A DNA stretch of 64,000 nucleotides. Source: Beijerinckia indica subsp. indica ATCC 9039. Its GTDB lineage: Bacteria; Pseudomonadota; Alphaproteobacteria; Rhizobiales; Beijerinckiaceae. The notes below the pieces were generated by a model. The model saw only the letters and a program-made list of their open reading frames with translations, had not been told where the DNA came from and searched no databases. Below are positions 1 to 9,317 of the stretch, piece by piece (position 1 is the first letter of the stretch; every line of letters begins with the position of its first letter). Made by a program: the position numbers and the translations under genes. The stretch covers positions 186,001 through 250,000 of the forward strand of contig NC_010581.1 of the NCBI RefSeq assembly GCF_000019845.1, written 5' to 3'.

Positions 1-30
1 AACATCATGCGCGATGCCGGATCGAAGTGA
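1..30 (+). CDS. Possible C-terminal end of cytochrome b (partial)
   Basis: Frame 1 stays open from the window edge to a TGA at 28-30, 46 bases before the cytochrome c1 gene. In alphaproteobacteria the gene upstream of cytochrome c1 is normally cytochrome b. Only nine codons are visible, so the identity comes from position and not from sequence. Confidence 0.3.
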   Translation, partial: NIMRDAGSK

Positions 31-76
31 GAAGAGATCCTGGTCCAGCGGTCGATAGGCACGAGGAAAGAAGAGG

Positions 77-934
77 ATGAGTCTTTTCAAAAGCGGCAAT
101 GGGCGCGGGAAAAGCTGGATGTCGCGGATCGTCGCGGCGGGTTTGCTTCTTTCGGCCTCCGGCATGTCTGCCTTCGCTGAAGAAGGCGGCGCGGAAACCG
201 CGCATCCGAAGCCGCCGCGCCAGGAATGGAGCTTTGGCGGGCCTTTGGGCAAATATGACCAGGCTCAATTGCAGCGCGGCTTTCAGGTGTTCCGCGAGGT
301 TTGCTCCAATTGCCATGCGGCGAAATTCCTGAACTTCCGCAATCTCTCTGAGTCGGGTGGCCCCGGCTTCACCCCGGCCCAGGTCAAGGCGCTGGCGGCG
401 CAATATAAGATCAAGGACGGCCCCAACGAGGCCGGCGAAATGTTCGAGCGTCCCGGCCGTCCTTCGGATGCCTTCCCCTGGACCTTCGCCAATCCTCAGG
501 CCGCGACCGCCGCTCTCGGGGCTCTGCCGCCCGATATGTCGGTTCTGGCCAAGGCGCGGACCTATCAGCGCGGCTTCCCGCTGTTCCTGGTTGATCCGTT
601 TATCCAATATCAGGAGCATGGCGCCGATTACATTTATGCGCTCCTGAACGGCTATACGAATGAGAAAGACCCGAACTGGAACGAGTTCATGCCGGGTCAT
701 AAGATCGCCATGCCGAAGCCTTTGAGCGATGGTCTTGTCGCTTATACCGACGGCACACCGCAGACGGCCCAGCAATATGCCAAGGACGTCACCTCCTTCC
801 TGATGTGGATGGCGGAGCCGAAGCTCGAGGAACGCAAGAAGTTCGGTTTCCGGGTCGTGATCTTCTTGGCGGTCTTCGCGGCCATGCTCTATTTCGTGAA
901 GCGCAAAGTCTGGTCGAGCGTCCACGGACATTGA
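77..934 (+). CDS. petC: Cytochrome c1 of the bc1 complex
   Basis: The 285-residue protein is the c1 haem subunit of ubiquinol-cytochrome c reductase; it passes electrons from the Rieske centre to soluble cytochrome c on the periplasmic side. A signal peptide covers about residues 15-35 and ends in a SAFA-type site. The haem-binding CSNCH lies at residues 76-80, and the QRGFQVFREVCSNCHA context is typical of c1. A C-terminal membrane anchor lies near residues 258-276 and is followed by basic residues, as expected. The gene is separate and not a fused cytochrome b/c1 polyprotein. An AG-rich ribosome binding stretch (GAGGAAAGAAGAGG) precedes the ATG. It is followed immediately by a strong terminator, so it is probably the last gene of a petABC operon entering from the left edge. 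Confidence 0.96.
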   Translation: MSLFKSGNGRGKSWMSRIVAAGLLLSASGMSAFAEEGGAETAHPKPPRQEWSFGGPLGKYDQAQLQRGFQVFREVCSNCHAAKFLNFRNLSESGGPGFTPAQVKALAAQYKIKDGPNEAGEMFERPGRPSDAFPWTFANPQAATAALGALPPDMSVLAKARTYQRGFPLFLVDPFIQYQEHGADYIYALLNGYTNEKDPNWNEFMPGHKIAMPKPLSDGLVAYTDGTPQTAQQYAKDVTSFLMWMAEPKLEERKKFGFRVVIFLAVFAAMLYFVKRKVWSSVHGH

Positions 935-962
935 TCTACGACAGTTCACACTGTTCTTAACA

Positions 963-1005
963 ACATCGGCCCCGAAGCGAATGCGTTTCGGGGCCGATGT
1001 TTTTT
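963..1005 (+). terminator. Rho-independent terminator after petC
   Basis: A perfect 14-bp stem (ACATCGGCCCCGAA pairing with TTCGGGGCCGATGT) encloses a 10-base loop and is followed by a run of T. It also lies just beyond the stop of the convergent msrP gene, so it may act in both directions. Confidence 0.9.
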
Positions 1006-1009
1006 GGGC

Positions 1010-1975
1010 TCATCGATAGAGCACTTCCTTCTGGAGCCCCGCATAAAGCGAGGCGACCTGCTCACCATAACCGTTGAAAAGCAGTGTCGGCCTTCGTTCG
1101 CCAGTGCCGATAACCTCTTCACTCGCCTGGCTCCAGCGCGGATGCGCGACGGCGGGGTTCACATTGGCCCAGAAACCATATTCGCTAGCCTGCAATTGTT
1201 CCCAAAAGGTTTTGGGCCGCTCGGCGACGAGGGAAATGCGGGTGATCGATTTGATTGATTTGAACCCGTATTTCCAGGGCACGGCGAGACGCAGGGGGGC
1301 GCCGAACACTTTTCCCAAAGGCTTGCCATAGGCTCCGGTCACGAGAAAGGCGAGGTCGTGACCGGCCTCGGCAATGGTGAGCCCTTCCACATAGGGCCAG
1401 GGATACCAGAACTGGCGTTGGCCGGGCGCCATTTTCGCGTCGTGAAAAGTCTCCATCCGGACATAGCGCGCGCCCGACAAAGGGCGGACCTGATCCAGCA
1501 AAGCGCGCAGGGGAAAGCCGGTCCAGGGGATGGTCATGGACCAGGCCTCGACACAGCGATGGCGATAGAGCCTTTCCTCCAGCGGAAAGGTGCGTTCCAG
1601 ATCATCAATGGCATAGTCGCGTGGCGCCTCGACAAGACCATCGACTTTGAGCGTCCAGGGCCTTGTTCTGAGGGATTCCGCTGCCTCGGCGACATTCTTG
1701 GTCGCGCCGAATTCATAGAAATTATTGTAATGGGCGTTGACGCGCTCGGGTGTCAGCGGCCGGTCCAAGCTATAGGTCGAATTGGTTTTGGCGGGATAAA
1801 GAGAAGCCGAGGAGCCCTCCGCATCGGCCGTGCCGCCGAATTCTGAAAGGCCCGTGGTCAAAAGAGCTCCGGCAGCCACGCTTGTGCGCAGAAAGGCGCG
1901 GCGATTGAGAAAAAGGGATTCGGGCGTCGCCTCGCAGGCGGCGATTTCCCATCCACGGCGGCGATGGAACGGCAT
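1010..1975 (-). CDS. msrP: MsrP, periplasmic methionine-sulfoxide reductase, molybdopterin subunit
   Basis: The 321-residue protein belongs to the YedY/MsrP family, which repairs oxidised methionines in periplasmic proteins using a Mo-molybdopterin cofactor. The ATG at 1975 is chosen because it puts a twin-arginine signal (NRRAFLRTSVAAG) near the N-terminus. Longer in-frame starts upstream would bury that signal behind about 55 residues. The RHRCVEAWSM segment carries the conserved cysteine that ligates molybdenum in this family. The matching haem membrane subunit MsrQ, usually next door, is not adjacent, so electrons must come from a partner encoded elsewhere or the MsrQ gene is unlinked. 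The gene is convergent with petC and divergent from mtnP. Confidence 0.92.
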   Translation of the reverse strand: MPFHRRRGWEIAACEATPESLFLNRRAFLRTSVAAGALLTTGLSEFGGTADAEGSSASLYPAKTNSTYSLDRPLTPERVNAHYNNFYEFGATKNVAEAAESLRTRPWTLKVDGLVEAPRDYAIDDLERTFPLEERLYRHRCVEAWSMTIPWTGFPLRALLDQVRPLSGARYVRMETFHDAKMAPGQRQFWYPWPYVEGLTIAEAGHDLAFLVTGAYGKPLGKVFGAPLRLAVPWKYGFKSIKSITRISLVAERPKTFWEQLQASEYGFWANVNPAVAHPRWSQASEEVIGTGERRPTLLFNGYGEQVASLYAGLQKEVLYR

Positions 1976-2181
1976 GATGATTTTTCCCTGTTTTTTGGCG
2001 ACAGCGCATCGCGCGTGACCTCGTGCCGACTTGGCAATAAAACTCTGGAGCCTGAGCCAGATTTCACGTAAAGGCCTCCTACTTTCTGGCCTCTCTTTCC
2101 GCTCTTCTGCCTCTACGGTTGATCGGAAGCTGACGTTACGCAAGAAGGCCGGAAAAATGTGCGAGCCCGAGAGGGGTGCTG

Positions 2182-3057
2182 ATGTCCAAAGCCGTGGTCG
2201 GTATTATTGGCGGTTCCGGTGTCTATGACCTGCCGGGTCTCAAGGATTTGCGGGAAGAGCGGGTCAAGACGCCCTGGGGCGAGCCTTCCGATGCTTTGCG
2301 CTTCGGCCGTATTGGGGACACCGAGGCGGTGTTTTTGCCGAGGCATGGGCGTGGTCATGTCTATTCCCCTTCCGGCATCAACTATCGCGCCAATATCGAT
2401 GCGATGAAACGTGTGGGCGTGACCGATATTGTTTCGGTCTCGGCCTGTGGCTCGTTCAAGCAGGAACTCTACCCGGGGCTTTTCGTCCTGGTCGATCAAT
2501 TTGTCGATCGCACGCAGGGGCGTGAGAGCTCCTTCTTCGGCAATGGCTGCGTCGTGCATGTCTCCATGGCGCATCCGGTTGCGCCTTTGCTGCAAAAAAG
2601 GATCGCCGCTGCCGCGACGGCGGAAGAGATTCCCTTTGTCAGCGGCGGCACTTATGTGTGCATGGAGGGACCGCAATTTTCCTCAGGCGCCGAATCCCTT
2701 GGTTATAAAAGTCAAAATTTCGATGTGATCGGAATGACCGCCATGCCCGAGGCCAAGCTCGCGCGCGAGGCGGAAATTTCCTATGCGACCATCGCCATGG
2801 TCACGGATTTCGATTGCTGGCACCCAGACCATGATCATGTCGATGTCGCCTCGGTAATCAAGGTTGTGCAGGCCAATGCCGCCAATGCCGCGCGCCTTCT
2901 GGCGCGGCTCCTGGCCGATTTTCCAGATCAGCACGAGCCCTGTCCGATCGGCTCCGATCGCGCGCTTGATAATGCCTTTTTGACGGCGCCCGACGCGCGC
3001 GACCCGGATCTTCTGCAAAAGCTCGATGCCATCATGCAACGGATCAATGCGAAATGA
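2182..3057 (+). CDS. mtnP: S-methyl-5'-thioadenosine phosphorylase
   Basis: The 291-residue enzyme splits methylthioadenosine, a by-product of polyamine synthesis, into adenine and methylthioribose-1-phosphate. The N-terminal [12 protein letters not shown] and the internal [13 protein letters not shown] and [12 protein letters not shown] segments are characteristic of MTA phosphorylases of the PNP family. The ATG at 2182 is preferred over an in-frame GTG at 2176 because GAGAGGGG sits just in front of it. The stop overlaps the start of apt in an ATGA, so the adenine released here is recycled by the next enzyme of the same operon. Confidence 0.95.
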   Translation: MSKAVVGIIGGSGVYDLPGLKDLREERVKTPWGEPSDALRFGRIGDTEAVFLPRHGRGHVYSPSGINYRANIDAMKRVGVTDIVSVSACGSFKQELYPGLFVLVDQFVDRTQGRESSFFGNGCVVHVSMAHPVAPLLQKRIAAAATAEEIPFVSGGTYVCMEGPQFSSGAESLGYKSQNFDVIGMTAMPEAKLAREAEISYATIAMVTDFDCWHPDHDHVDVASVIKVVQANAANAARLLARLLADFPDQHEPCPIGSDRALDNAFLTAPDARDPDLLQKLDAIMQRINAK

Positions 3058-3593
3058 ACAAGCCCATCGATTTGAAAAGCGCGATCCGTACGATCTCCAA
3101 TTATCCCAAGCCAGGCATAGAATTTCGCGACATCACCACTTTGCTTGGTGATGCTCGCGCCTTTCGCCGCGCGGTCGATGAATTGGTCCAGCCTTGGGCC
3201 GGGACCAAGGTCGACAAGATCGCCGGCATGGAGGCGCGCGGCTTCATTCTGGGCGGCGCGGTGGCGCATCAGCTTTCCGCCGGCTTCGTGCCGATCCGCA
3301 AGAAAGGCAAGCTGCCTCATACCACTGTCTCGATCGCCTATTCATTGGAATATGGTCTCGACGAGATGGAGATTCATGCCGATGCTGTGGTGAAGGGCGA
3401 GAAGGTCATCCTTGTCGATGATTTGATCGCCACCGGCGGCACGGCGACCGGCGCTGTCGGTTTGTTGCAGAAGCTCGGCGCGGAAGTCATCGCCGCCTGT
3501 TTCGTGATCGACCTGCCCGATCTTGGCGGAGCCAAGAAGATCGAGGCGCTCGGCGTGCCGGTGCGCAGCCTGATCTCTTTTGAAGGGCATTAA
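3054..3593 (+). CDS. apt: Adenine phosphoribosyltransferase
   Basis: The 179-residue enzyme converts adenine and PRPP to AMP. The PRPP-binding loop [16 protein letters not shown] lies near residues 119-134, and the MEARGFILG segment near residues 58-66 is the usual APRT signature. Length matches the family. It is translationally coupled to mtnP by a 4-base ATGA overlap, which is consistent with a two-step salvage operon for methylthioadenosine. A HAD phosphatase follows 47 bases downstream and may be cotranscribed. Confidence 0.96.
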   Translation: MNKPIDLKSAIRTISNYPKPGIEFRDITTLLGDARAFRRAVDELVQPWAGTKVDKIAGMEARGFILGGAVAHQLSAGFVPIRKKGKLPHTTVSIAYSLEYGLDEMEIHADAVVKGEKVILVDDLIATGGTATGAVGLLQKLGAEVIAACFVIDLPDLGGAKKIEALGVPVRSLISFEGH

Positions 3594-3640
3594 ACAGCTT
3601 CGGGAATGTCGCGCGCCAATCCAAACAATCGGAGGTCAGG

Positions 3641-4315
3641 ATGGATATGCGGCCGGTCTTTCTCTTCGACCTTGATGGAACGCTTGTCGATAGTGTGTAT
3701 CAGCATGTGCTCGCCTGGCAGGAGGCCCTGGACATCGAAGGAATCCCTTTGTCCGTCTGGCGCATTCATCGCAAGATCGGCATGAGCGGCGGTCTGTTTA
3801 CCCATCAATTGCTGAGGGAAACGAAGGTCGAAATCAGCCCGGAGCGGATCGACCGGCTGCGTCGCCTCCATGCGGAGGCTTATCGGCACCATGCCGCGAA
3901 GATAAAGCCGCTGCCCGGTGCCCGCGAATTGCTGGATACTTTGACGCGGGAGCAAATTCCCTGGGCGATCGCCACCAGCGGACGGATGGAGACCGCTGCC
4001 AAAAATCTCGAGGCGCTTGGCGTCGATCCGTCGAAATCGCCGGTCGTCACACGCGATGACGTCAAATATGCCAAGCCCGATCCGGATCTGTTTCTGGCCG
4101 CCGCGGCAAGGCTTGATACGCCGACGACCGCTTCGATTGTGGTGGGAGACAGTATCTGGGACATTCTCGCGGCGCGCCGTTGTCAGGCGCTTGGTGTCGG
4201 CGTTCTCTCAGGAGGTTACGGCGCCGATGAACTGGAGCGAGCCGGAGCCTATCGGGTCTATGAAGATCCGGCCGATATTCTTTTGCATCTCGATGAATTG
4301 GGCGGGCGCCGCTGA
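3641..4315 (+). CDS. HAD-family phosphatase (phosphoglycolate phosphatase-like)
   Basis: The 224-residue protein is a haloacid dehalogenase superfamily hydrolase. Motif I FLFDLDGTLVDS lies near residues 7-18 with the nucleophilic aspartate. Motif II is AIATSGR, and motif III/IV is seen in KYAKPDPDLFLAAA and VVGDSIWDILAA. The helical cap between residues about 18 and 85 matches the beta-phosphoglucomutase/Gph subclass. Substrate cannot be read from sequence; phosphoglycolate or another sugar phosphate is likely. The start is supported by a GGAGG about 6 bases upstream. It follows mtnP-apt with a short gap and may belong to that operon. Confidence 0.85.
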   Translation: MDMRPVFLFDLDGTLVDSVYQHVLAWQEALDIEGIPLSVWRIHRKIGMSGGLFTHQLLRETKVEISPERIDRLRRLHAEAYRHHAAKIKPLPGARELLDTLTREQIPWAIATSGRMETAAKNLEALGVDPSKSPVVTRDDVKYAKPDPDLFLAAAARLDTPTTASIVVGDSIWDILAARRCQALGVGVLSGGYGADELERAGAYRVYEDPADILLHLDELGGRR

Positions 4316-4403
4316 TCGACGCTCCATAACGGAAAGTGTGCATCCTTTTGGGAGCGGAACTGGCTGAGCGTCCGATGTCTTAAACCATGAGGTGCGGCGA
4401 TCC

Positions 4404-5636
4404 ATGAAATTCAGCTTTCTCCACGCCGCCGACCTGCATCTTGGCAGCCCCTTGATCGGGCTGGCTGCCAAGGATGAGGACATTGCCCGGCAATTTGCCG
4501 CCGCGAGCCGCCAGGCTTTCTCCGACCTCGTTGCTTATGCGATCGAACAGCACATCGCCTTTGTCGTCATCGCCGGCGATATTTATGATGGCGAATGGAA
4601 GGATTCCTCAATCGGTCTGTTCTTCAACCGTGAGCTTTCCCGCCTCCATCGGGCTGGCATAGAGGTCGTAATCCTCAAGGGCAATCATGATGCAGCGAGC
4701 GTCGTGACGAAGACGATCACCTTGCCGGAAAGTGTGTATGTCTTTCCGACCAATAAGGCTTCGACGTTCAGGCTCGATGATTACCGCGTCGCCTTGCATG
4801 GCCGTAGCTTCCCGAACCGGGAAGTGAACGAGAATTATGTCGAGGCCTATCCTGAACCTGTCGCGGGCTGGTTCAATATTGGCGTGCTGCATACATCCTG
4901 CGACGGCCGTCCGCCGCATGCGCGTTACGCGCCCTGCAGCCTTGATGACATGCGTCGCCATGGCTATGATTATTGGGCGCTCGGCCATGTGCATGCGCAT
5001 GAGATCTTGTGCGACGAACCCAAAATCGTCTTCGCGGGCAATTTGCAAGGCCGCAGCATCAGGGAATGTGGTCCCAAGGGCGCGGTGCGTGTCGATGTCG
5101 AGGATCAGGCGATCAAGACCGTCACGCATATCCCCTTCGATCAGGCGCGTTTCGGCAAGCTGACGCTCGATCTCGGAAGCGTGGAGGAAGAGGCTGATCT
5201 CCTCCGCCTTGTGGAAACAAACCTTGCGCCTTTCGTCAACGAGGCCGGGAAACGGCTCCTCGCTCTGCGCGTCGAATGTATAGGCGAGACCAGCTTGCAC
5301 CGCGCGCTCAAGGCAGATGCGCAAAGGTTGAGCGATGAAGTGCAGGCAGCGGCGCATCGCGTGAGCGAAAATGTCTGGCTGGAAAAACTCGCGATTGCGA
5401 CGCGCGAGCCTGCCTCGATGACGGGCATGACCGCCCCCTCCGATCTCGATCTCGCAGGTCTGTTCGCGGCCTGCGAGAAGGACCCGGTCCTGCGTGAAGA
5501 TGTTGAGCAATTGATCAAGGATGTCAGCCGCAAGCTGCCGCGCGGCTGTAGCGATCAGGGAGAGACACTCATGGCGGAGATTGATGCCTTGATCGAAGAT
5601 GCCCGTGCCTCGACGCTCGGCCGCGTCCTGCGTTAG
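4404..5636 (+). CDS. yhaO: SbcD/Mre11-like DNA repair exonuclease (YhaO type)
   Basis: The 410-residue metallophosphoesterase has all the Mre11/SbcD motifs in order: AADLHLG near residue 9, VIAGDIYDG, LKGNHDA and GHVHAHE. These supply the two-metal site of the nuclease. A C-terminal extension of about 150 residues matches the YhaO branch more than SbcD itself. The ATG at 4404 begins the MKFSFLHAADLHLG strand that opens this fold; an in-frame GTG 12 bases earlier is less likely. A GAGG lies about 11 bases upstream. It sits 22 bases before the large YhaN ATPase, so the two should form an Mre11-Rad50-like complex on DNA. Confidence 0.9.
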   Translation: MKFSFLHAADLHLGSPLIGLAAKDEDIARQFAAASRQAFSDLVAYAIEQHIAFVVIAGDIYDGEWKDSSIGLFFNRELSRLHRAGIEVVILKGNHDAASVVTKTITLPESVYVFPTNKASTFRLDDYRVALHGRSFPNREVNENYVEAYPEPVAGWFNIGVLHTSCDGRPPHARYAPCSLDDMRRHGYDYWALGHVHAHEILCDEPKIVFAGNLQGRSIRECGPKGAVRVDVEDQAIKTVTHIPFDQARFGKLTLDLGSVEEEADLLRLVETNLAPFVNEAGKRLLALRVECIGETSLHRALKADAQRLSDEVQAAAHRVSENVWLEKLAIATREPASMTGMTAPSDLDLAGLFAACEKDPVLREDVEQLIKDVSRKLPRGCSDQGETLMAEIDALIEDARASTLGRVLR

Positions 5637-5658
5637 ATGCGTTTTCGAAAGGCTGTGG

Positions 5659-8600
5659 ATGCGTCTCCTCTCGCTCTCGCTTGAACGCTTCGGCCCCTTC
5701 ACCGATCGCCTTCTGACCTTTCGTGAGGGCGCGAAACTGCATCTCGTCCACGGGCCGAACGAGGCGGGCAAAAGTTCGTCATTGGCCGCGATCGGCGATC
5801 TTCTCTTCGGCATTCCCCGCAAGACACGTTTTGCCTTTGTGCATCAGGAACGCGATTTGCGCCTTGGCGCGACCCTGTTGTCGCGTGAGGGGCTCCGTTT
5901 TGATTTTCGTCGTAAGCCCGGTGGAAAAGGCGCCTTGATCGGGGCCGACGGCAATACGCTACCCGATGATGCACTGGCGCCATGGCTGGGCGGTCTCTCG
6001 CGTGAGGTGTTTGGCCATGCCTTCGGCCTCGATGCGGAGAGTCTGCGCGCCAATGCTGAAATGCTCCTCGACGCCGAGGGCGATATGGGCGCGAGCCTCT
6101 TGGCAGCTGCTTCCGGCTTGCGCGGTCTCGTCACCCTGCGCCAGACCCTCGATGACGAAGCAGACCAGATCTATGGCGAACGCAAGGCTCAGCACCGGCT
6201 CTTCTATCAGGCGCTTGCCCGTTACGAGGAGGCGAGCGAGGCGATCCGCAAGGATGAACTCAAAGCGGATGATTGGAAGACGCTCAATGCCGAAATCGAA
6301 AGGCTGGGAGCGGACCGTCACTCTCTCAAGGAACAAAGGGTGGATCTTGCGCGGGAACAGGCACGGCTCGAACGATTGAAACGGATCGCGCCGCTGTTCG
6401 ATGCGATCGACGGACGTATGCGGCAGATCGAGGCTTTGGGTGATCTGCCGGAGGTCCCGCCAGGCTTTGCGCGGCATATCGAAGACGAATTGAATGCGGC
6501 CGAAGCCGCGCGCAAGCGTCTCGCCGATTTGCTGGGGGAGAAGCAACGCGCCGAACATGAACTCGCCTCGATCGCAATCGATATACATTTGCTTGATCAG
6601 GCCGAGACGATCAGTGAGTTGTTTGCCCGTACGCAAGCTTATGCCGCGAGCCGCAAGGATCTCCCGCGCGTGGTGAGCGAAAGGGATGAGAAGGAAGCGG
6701 CATTGCGCCAATGCGGCGCGAGCCTCGGCCTCACCGAGGGCATTTTGCGGGAGGATCAGCAACCAAGTTCCGCCGCCATTGCCCGTGTCACCCATCTCAT
6801 CAGAAAGGGGCGAGCCGCCGCGAATGAAGTGGAAAGCCTTCGGCACAATTTGCGGAAGGAGGAAGACAGGCAGCGTGACTTATTGCGGGAAAAGGAACGC
6901 CTCGGTGTTTTGAGCGATCCCGCGCCCTTGCTGGAACAAATGGCTCGCTTGGGCGCATTCGAGACCGAAATCGCGAAATATACGGATTTACGTCAGAAAA
7001 TTCGTGCGGAGACACAGGCGCTCGATGAGGCGGCTGCGCGGCTTCAGCCGAGAGTGACAAGGCTCGATGATGTCGTTTCACGGCCGTTGCCGAGCAATGC
7101 AACGATCCAGCGGTTTCAAACCGATTTCGCCACGCTCGAGACGGAGATCCGGCGCGAGGAGGAAAAACGCGGCGAGGCTTTGGAACGGGCCGCAAATGCG
7201 CGGGAAGAGCTTGCAAGGCTCGCCGGCGAGGGGCCAGTGCCCTCGCGCGAGGCGATATTGGCGGCGCGTGGCGCGCGCGAGGCTCTTTGGGACAAGTTGC
7301 GACAAGATTTGCTGAATCCCGGCACTGAGTTGCAAGCGGCCCGCGTGGAAACAATCGCCGCTTTCGATCGCTGCCGTTTGGAAGCCGATGATCTTGCCGA
7401 TCGCGCGGCGGGAGAGGCACAGAGGATCGCAGCTCATCTGCGCTTCACGCAAAGTCTCAAGGATGAAGAACGTAAGGCCGATGAGGCGGTACACAAACTG
7501 GCGGACCAGCGGGCACGCCAGCAAAGCCTTGCCGAAACTTGGGGTGAGGCCTGGGCCGGCAGCGGTCTCACGCCTCTGATGCCCGCTGAAATGCAGGCTT
7601 TCGCAATGCAGCTCAATGAGCTTTTGCGGCGGCGTGAGGGGCTTTTGCGCGAGCATGCGGCTTGGACCGAAAGTGAGGCGCGTCTCGCCGTGGCACGCCC
7701 AGGCCTCGCGGCTCTGGCCAAAATCCTGAATCTGGAAGTGCTTTCGCTCGAAACCGTTGAAGCGGAGGATCTCGCAAATCTCTACGGCCGGATCGGGCGG
7801 CTGGTGCAAGCCCGTAAAGACGCCTGGGACGGCGCGCGCGATCTCGCCGCGCGGGAGCGCCAATTCGCCGAAAGCATTACCGATCTCAGAAATGCGGTTT
7901 TGGAGAGCGAGCGCGACCATGCTGTCTTTGCTACCAAGTGGAGTGAAGCGGTCAGCGCGATCGGGCTTCGCCGCGAGGCCCTGATCGAAGAGGCGGAGGC
8001 CGCGCTGGATGTCTGGCGACAGGCACCAGCATTGTTCGAGGCGCGTAATAATCGGGCGCGTCGTGTTGAAGGCATGCAACGCGATCAAAAGCTTTTTGAA
8101 AGCGAGACGGTGCCGCTCCTGGCCGATGTCGCCCCCGATCTCGCGGCTCTGCCGCATGATCATGCGATTAAAACTCTGCATACGCGGCTCGTGGCCATGC
8201 AGAAGGACCAATCGCGACGGGAGGAATGCTGCAAGACCTTGCAGCGTTTCGAGGTCGAGATGTCCAGCGCGGAAAAGACTCTAGAACAGGCCGAGGCGCG
8301 TCTTGCTGACCACGCCGCCAGCATAGGGGCCGCGCGCGACGATCTTGCGGGTCTATGGCCAAGGCTGGCCGAGCGTGAGAGTTTCCAGAAGGAGATCGAG
8401 GCGAGAAAACAGCAGATCCATGATCTTGCCGACGGATATGCGGAAGCTGATCTACGTGACGAACTGGCGGCGAGTGACCGTGATCGCCTCGATGCCGATC
8501 TTCAAGCCTTGCGGGAGGAAGGCGAAAGGCTCGTGCAGAAAAGCAACGAAATCTATGCGAGCCAGGAAAGACATTTGGAGCGGCGTCAGAAACTGGAAGG

Positions 8601-9204
8601 CGGTGATGGTGTCCAGGCGGAAATCGCCTTGCAGCGGCGGCGTAATGCCGAAGCTGAAATGCTGGCTGCGGCGCGCGATTATGTCGTGAAGAAGATTGGC
8701 GGCAAGCTGATCGAGCGCGCGATCACGCGCGCGCGCGAAGAACGGCAAAGCCCTTTGTTGCGGCGCGCGAGCGAGATTTTCGCGCATCTCACGGGGGGAG
8801 ACTGGGCCGCCATCGAGCAGGAATTCGATGCCGATGACAAGCCGCATCTTGTCGGCCGCAAAAGCCGGGAGACCATAAGACGGGAAGATACAAAAGAGGA
8901 GAGTGCGGGAAAGGCGGTGCCGGTCATCGGCATGAGCGAGGGCACGCGCGATCAGCTCTATCTCGCTTTGCGGCTCGCCTATCTGACCGATTATGCCGAG
9001 CGCGCCGAGGCCGCGCCTTTTATTGGCGATGATCTTTTCGCCAGTTTCGATGATGTGCGGACAGGCCATGGATTGCGCGCGCTGGCGGCGATCGGTGATC
9101 TTGTGCAACCCATTCTTTTCACGCATCATCATCATGTCGTCGAGATCGCCAAGGCGGCTCTCGGTGACGCGGTCGATGTCATCGAGTTATACCAAAGGTC
9201 GTAA
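5659..9204 (+). CDS. yhaN: YhaN-type AAA/SMC-like ATPase
   Basis: The 1181-residue protein is a Rad50/SbcC-like ATPase. The N-terminal LSLERFGPFTDR and Walker A HGPNEAGKSS (residues 31-40) resemble the YhaN family. The middle, about residues 180-1000, is almost continuous Glu/Arg/Ala-rich coiled coil. The ABC signature appears near the C-terminus as GMSEGTRDQLYLALR, and Walker B as PFIGDDLFASFDD. The ATG at 5659 directly precedes this fold, with GAAAGG upstream. The last codons and the stop codon lie inside a palindromic repeat element (9191-9300), so the final three residues QRS are encoded by repeat sequence. It is expected to work with the YhaO nuclease on DNA ends; its exact cellular role is not established. 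Confidence 0.9.
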   Translation: MRLLSLSLERFGPFTDRLLTFREGAKLHLVHGPNEAGKSSSLAAIGDLLFGIPRKTRFAFVHQERDLRLGATLLSREGLRFDFRRKPGGKGALIGADGNTLPDDALAPWLGGLSREVFGHAFGLDAESLRANAEMLLDAEGDMGASLLAAASGLRGLVTLRQTLDDEADQIYGERKAQHRLFYQALARYEEASEAIRKDELKADDWKTLNAEIERLGADRHSLKEQRVDLAREQARLERLKRIAPLFDAIDGRMRQIEALGDLPEVPPGFARHIEDELNAAEAARKRLADLLGEKQRAEHELASIAIDIHLLDQAETISELFARTQAYAASRKDLPRVVSERDEKEAALRQCGASLGLTEGILREDQQPSSAAIARVTHLIRKGRAAANEVESLRHNLRKEEDRQRDLLREKERLGVLSDPAPLLEQMARLGAFETEIAKYTDLRQKIRAETQALDEAAARLQPRVTRLDDVVSRPLPSNATIQRFQTDFATLETEIRREEEKRGEALERAANAREELARLAGEGPVPSREAILAARGAREALWDKLRQDLLNPGTELQAARVETIAAFDRCRLEADDLADRAAGEAQRIAAHLRFTQSLKDEERKADEAVHKLADQRARQQSLAETWGEAWAGSGLTPLMPAEMQAFAMQLNELLRRREGLLREHAAWTESEARLAVARPGLAALAKILNLEVLSLETVEAEDLANLYGRIGRLVQARKDAWDGARDLAARERQFAESITDLRNAVLESERDHAVFATKWSEAVSAIGLRREALIEEAEAALDVWRQAPALFEARNNRARRVEGMQRDQKLFESETVPLLADVAPDLAALPHDHAIKTLHTRLVAMQKDQSRREECCKTLQRFEVEMSSAEKTLEQAEARLADHAASIGAARDDLAGLWPRLAERESFQKEIEARKQQIHDLADGYAEADLRDELAASDRDRLDADLQALREEGERLVQKSNEIYASQERHLERRQKLEGGDGVQAEIALQRRRNAEAEMLAAARDYVVKKIGGKLIERAITRAREERQSPLLRRASEIFAHLTGGDWAAIEQEFDADDKPHLVGRKSRETIRREDTKEESAGKAVPVIGMSEGTRDQLYLALRLAYLTDYAERAEAAPFIGDDLFASFDDVRTGHGLRALAAIGDLVQPILFTHHHHVVEIAKAALGDAVDVIELYQRS

Positions 9205-9300
9205 AGAACGACCTTTGGTTCCTTTCTTGAATTTTCGCTTTTTCAAAGCGATGGCGAAAATTCAAGAGCGGTCCAACGGTCATTTATTATGACCGTTGGT
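9191..9300 (+). repeat. Compound palindromic intergenic element, copy A
   Basis: Three consecutive inverted repeats make up this 110-bp element: ACCAAAGGTCGT with ACGACCTTTGGT (9191-9219), CTTGAATTTTCGC with GCGAAAATTCAAG (9226-9266), and CCAACGGTCAT with ATGACCGTTGG (9273-9299). The outermost 10 bases also match each other inverted with one mismatch. Near-identical copies lie at 14787-14895 and 49951-50065, and a minimal form at 59814-59842. It begins inside the yhaN coding sequence. Confidence 0.92.
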
Positions 9301-9317
9301 ATTATGAAGAGGGAAGC

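Noticed and set aside
5-949. Long minus-strand open frame opposite cytochrome c1
   Set aside because: It is the antisense shadow of a high-GC gene; the plus strand encodes an unmistakable cytochrome c1 with haem motif, signal peptide and anchor.
8700-8745. GCGCGC-rich tract considered as a Z-DNA or regulatory element
   Set aside because: It is ordinary Ala/Arg coding sequence inside yhaN.
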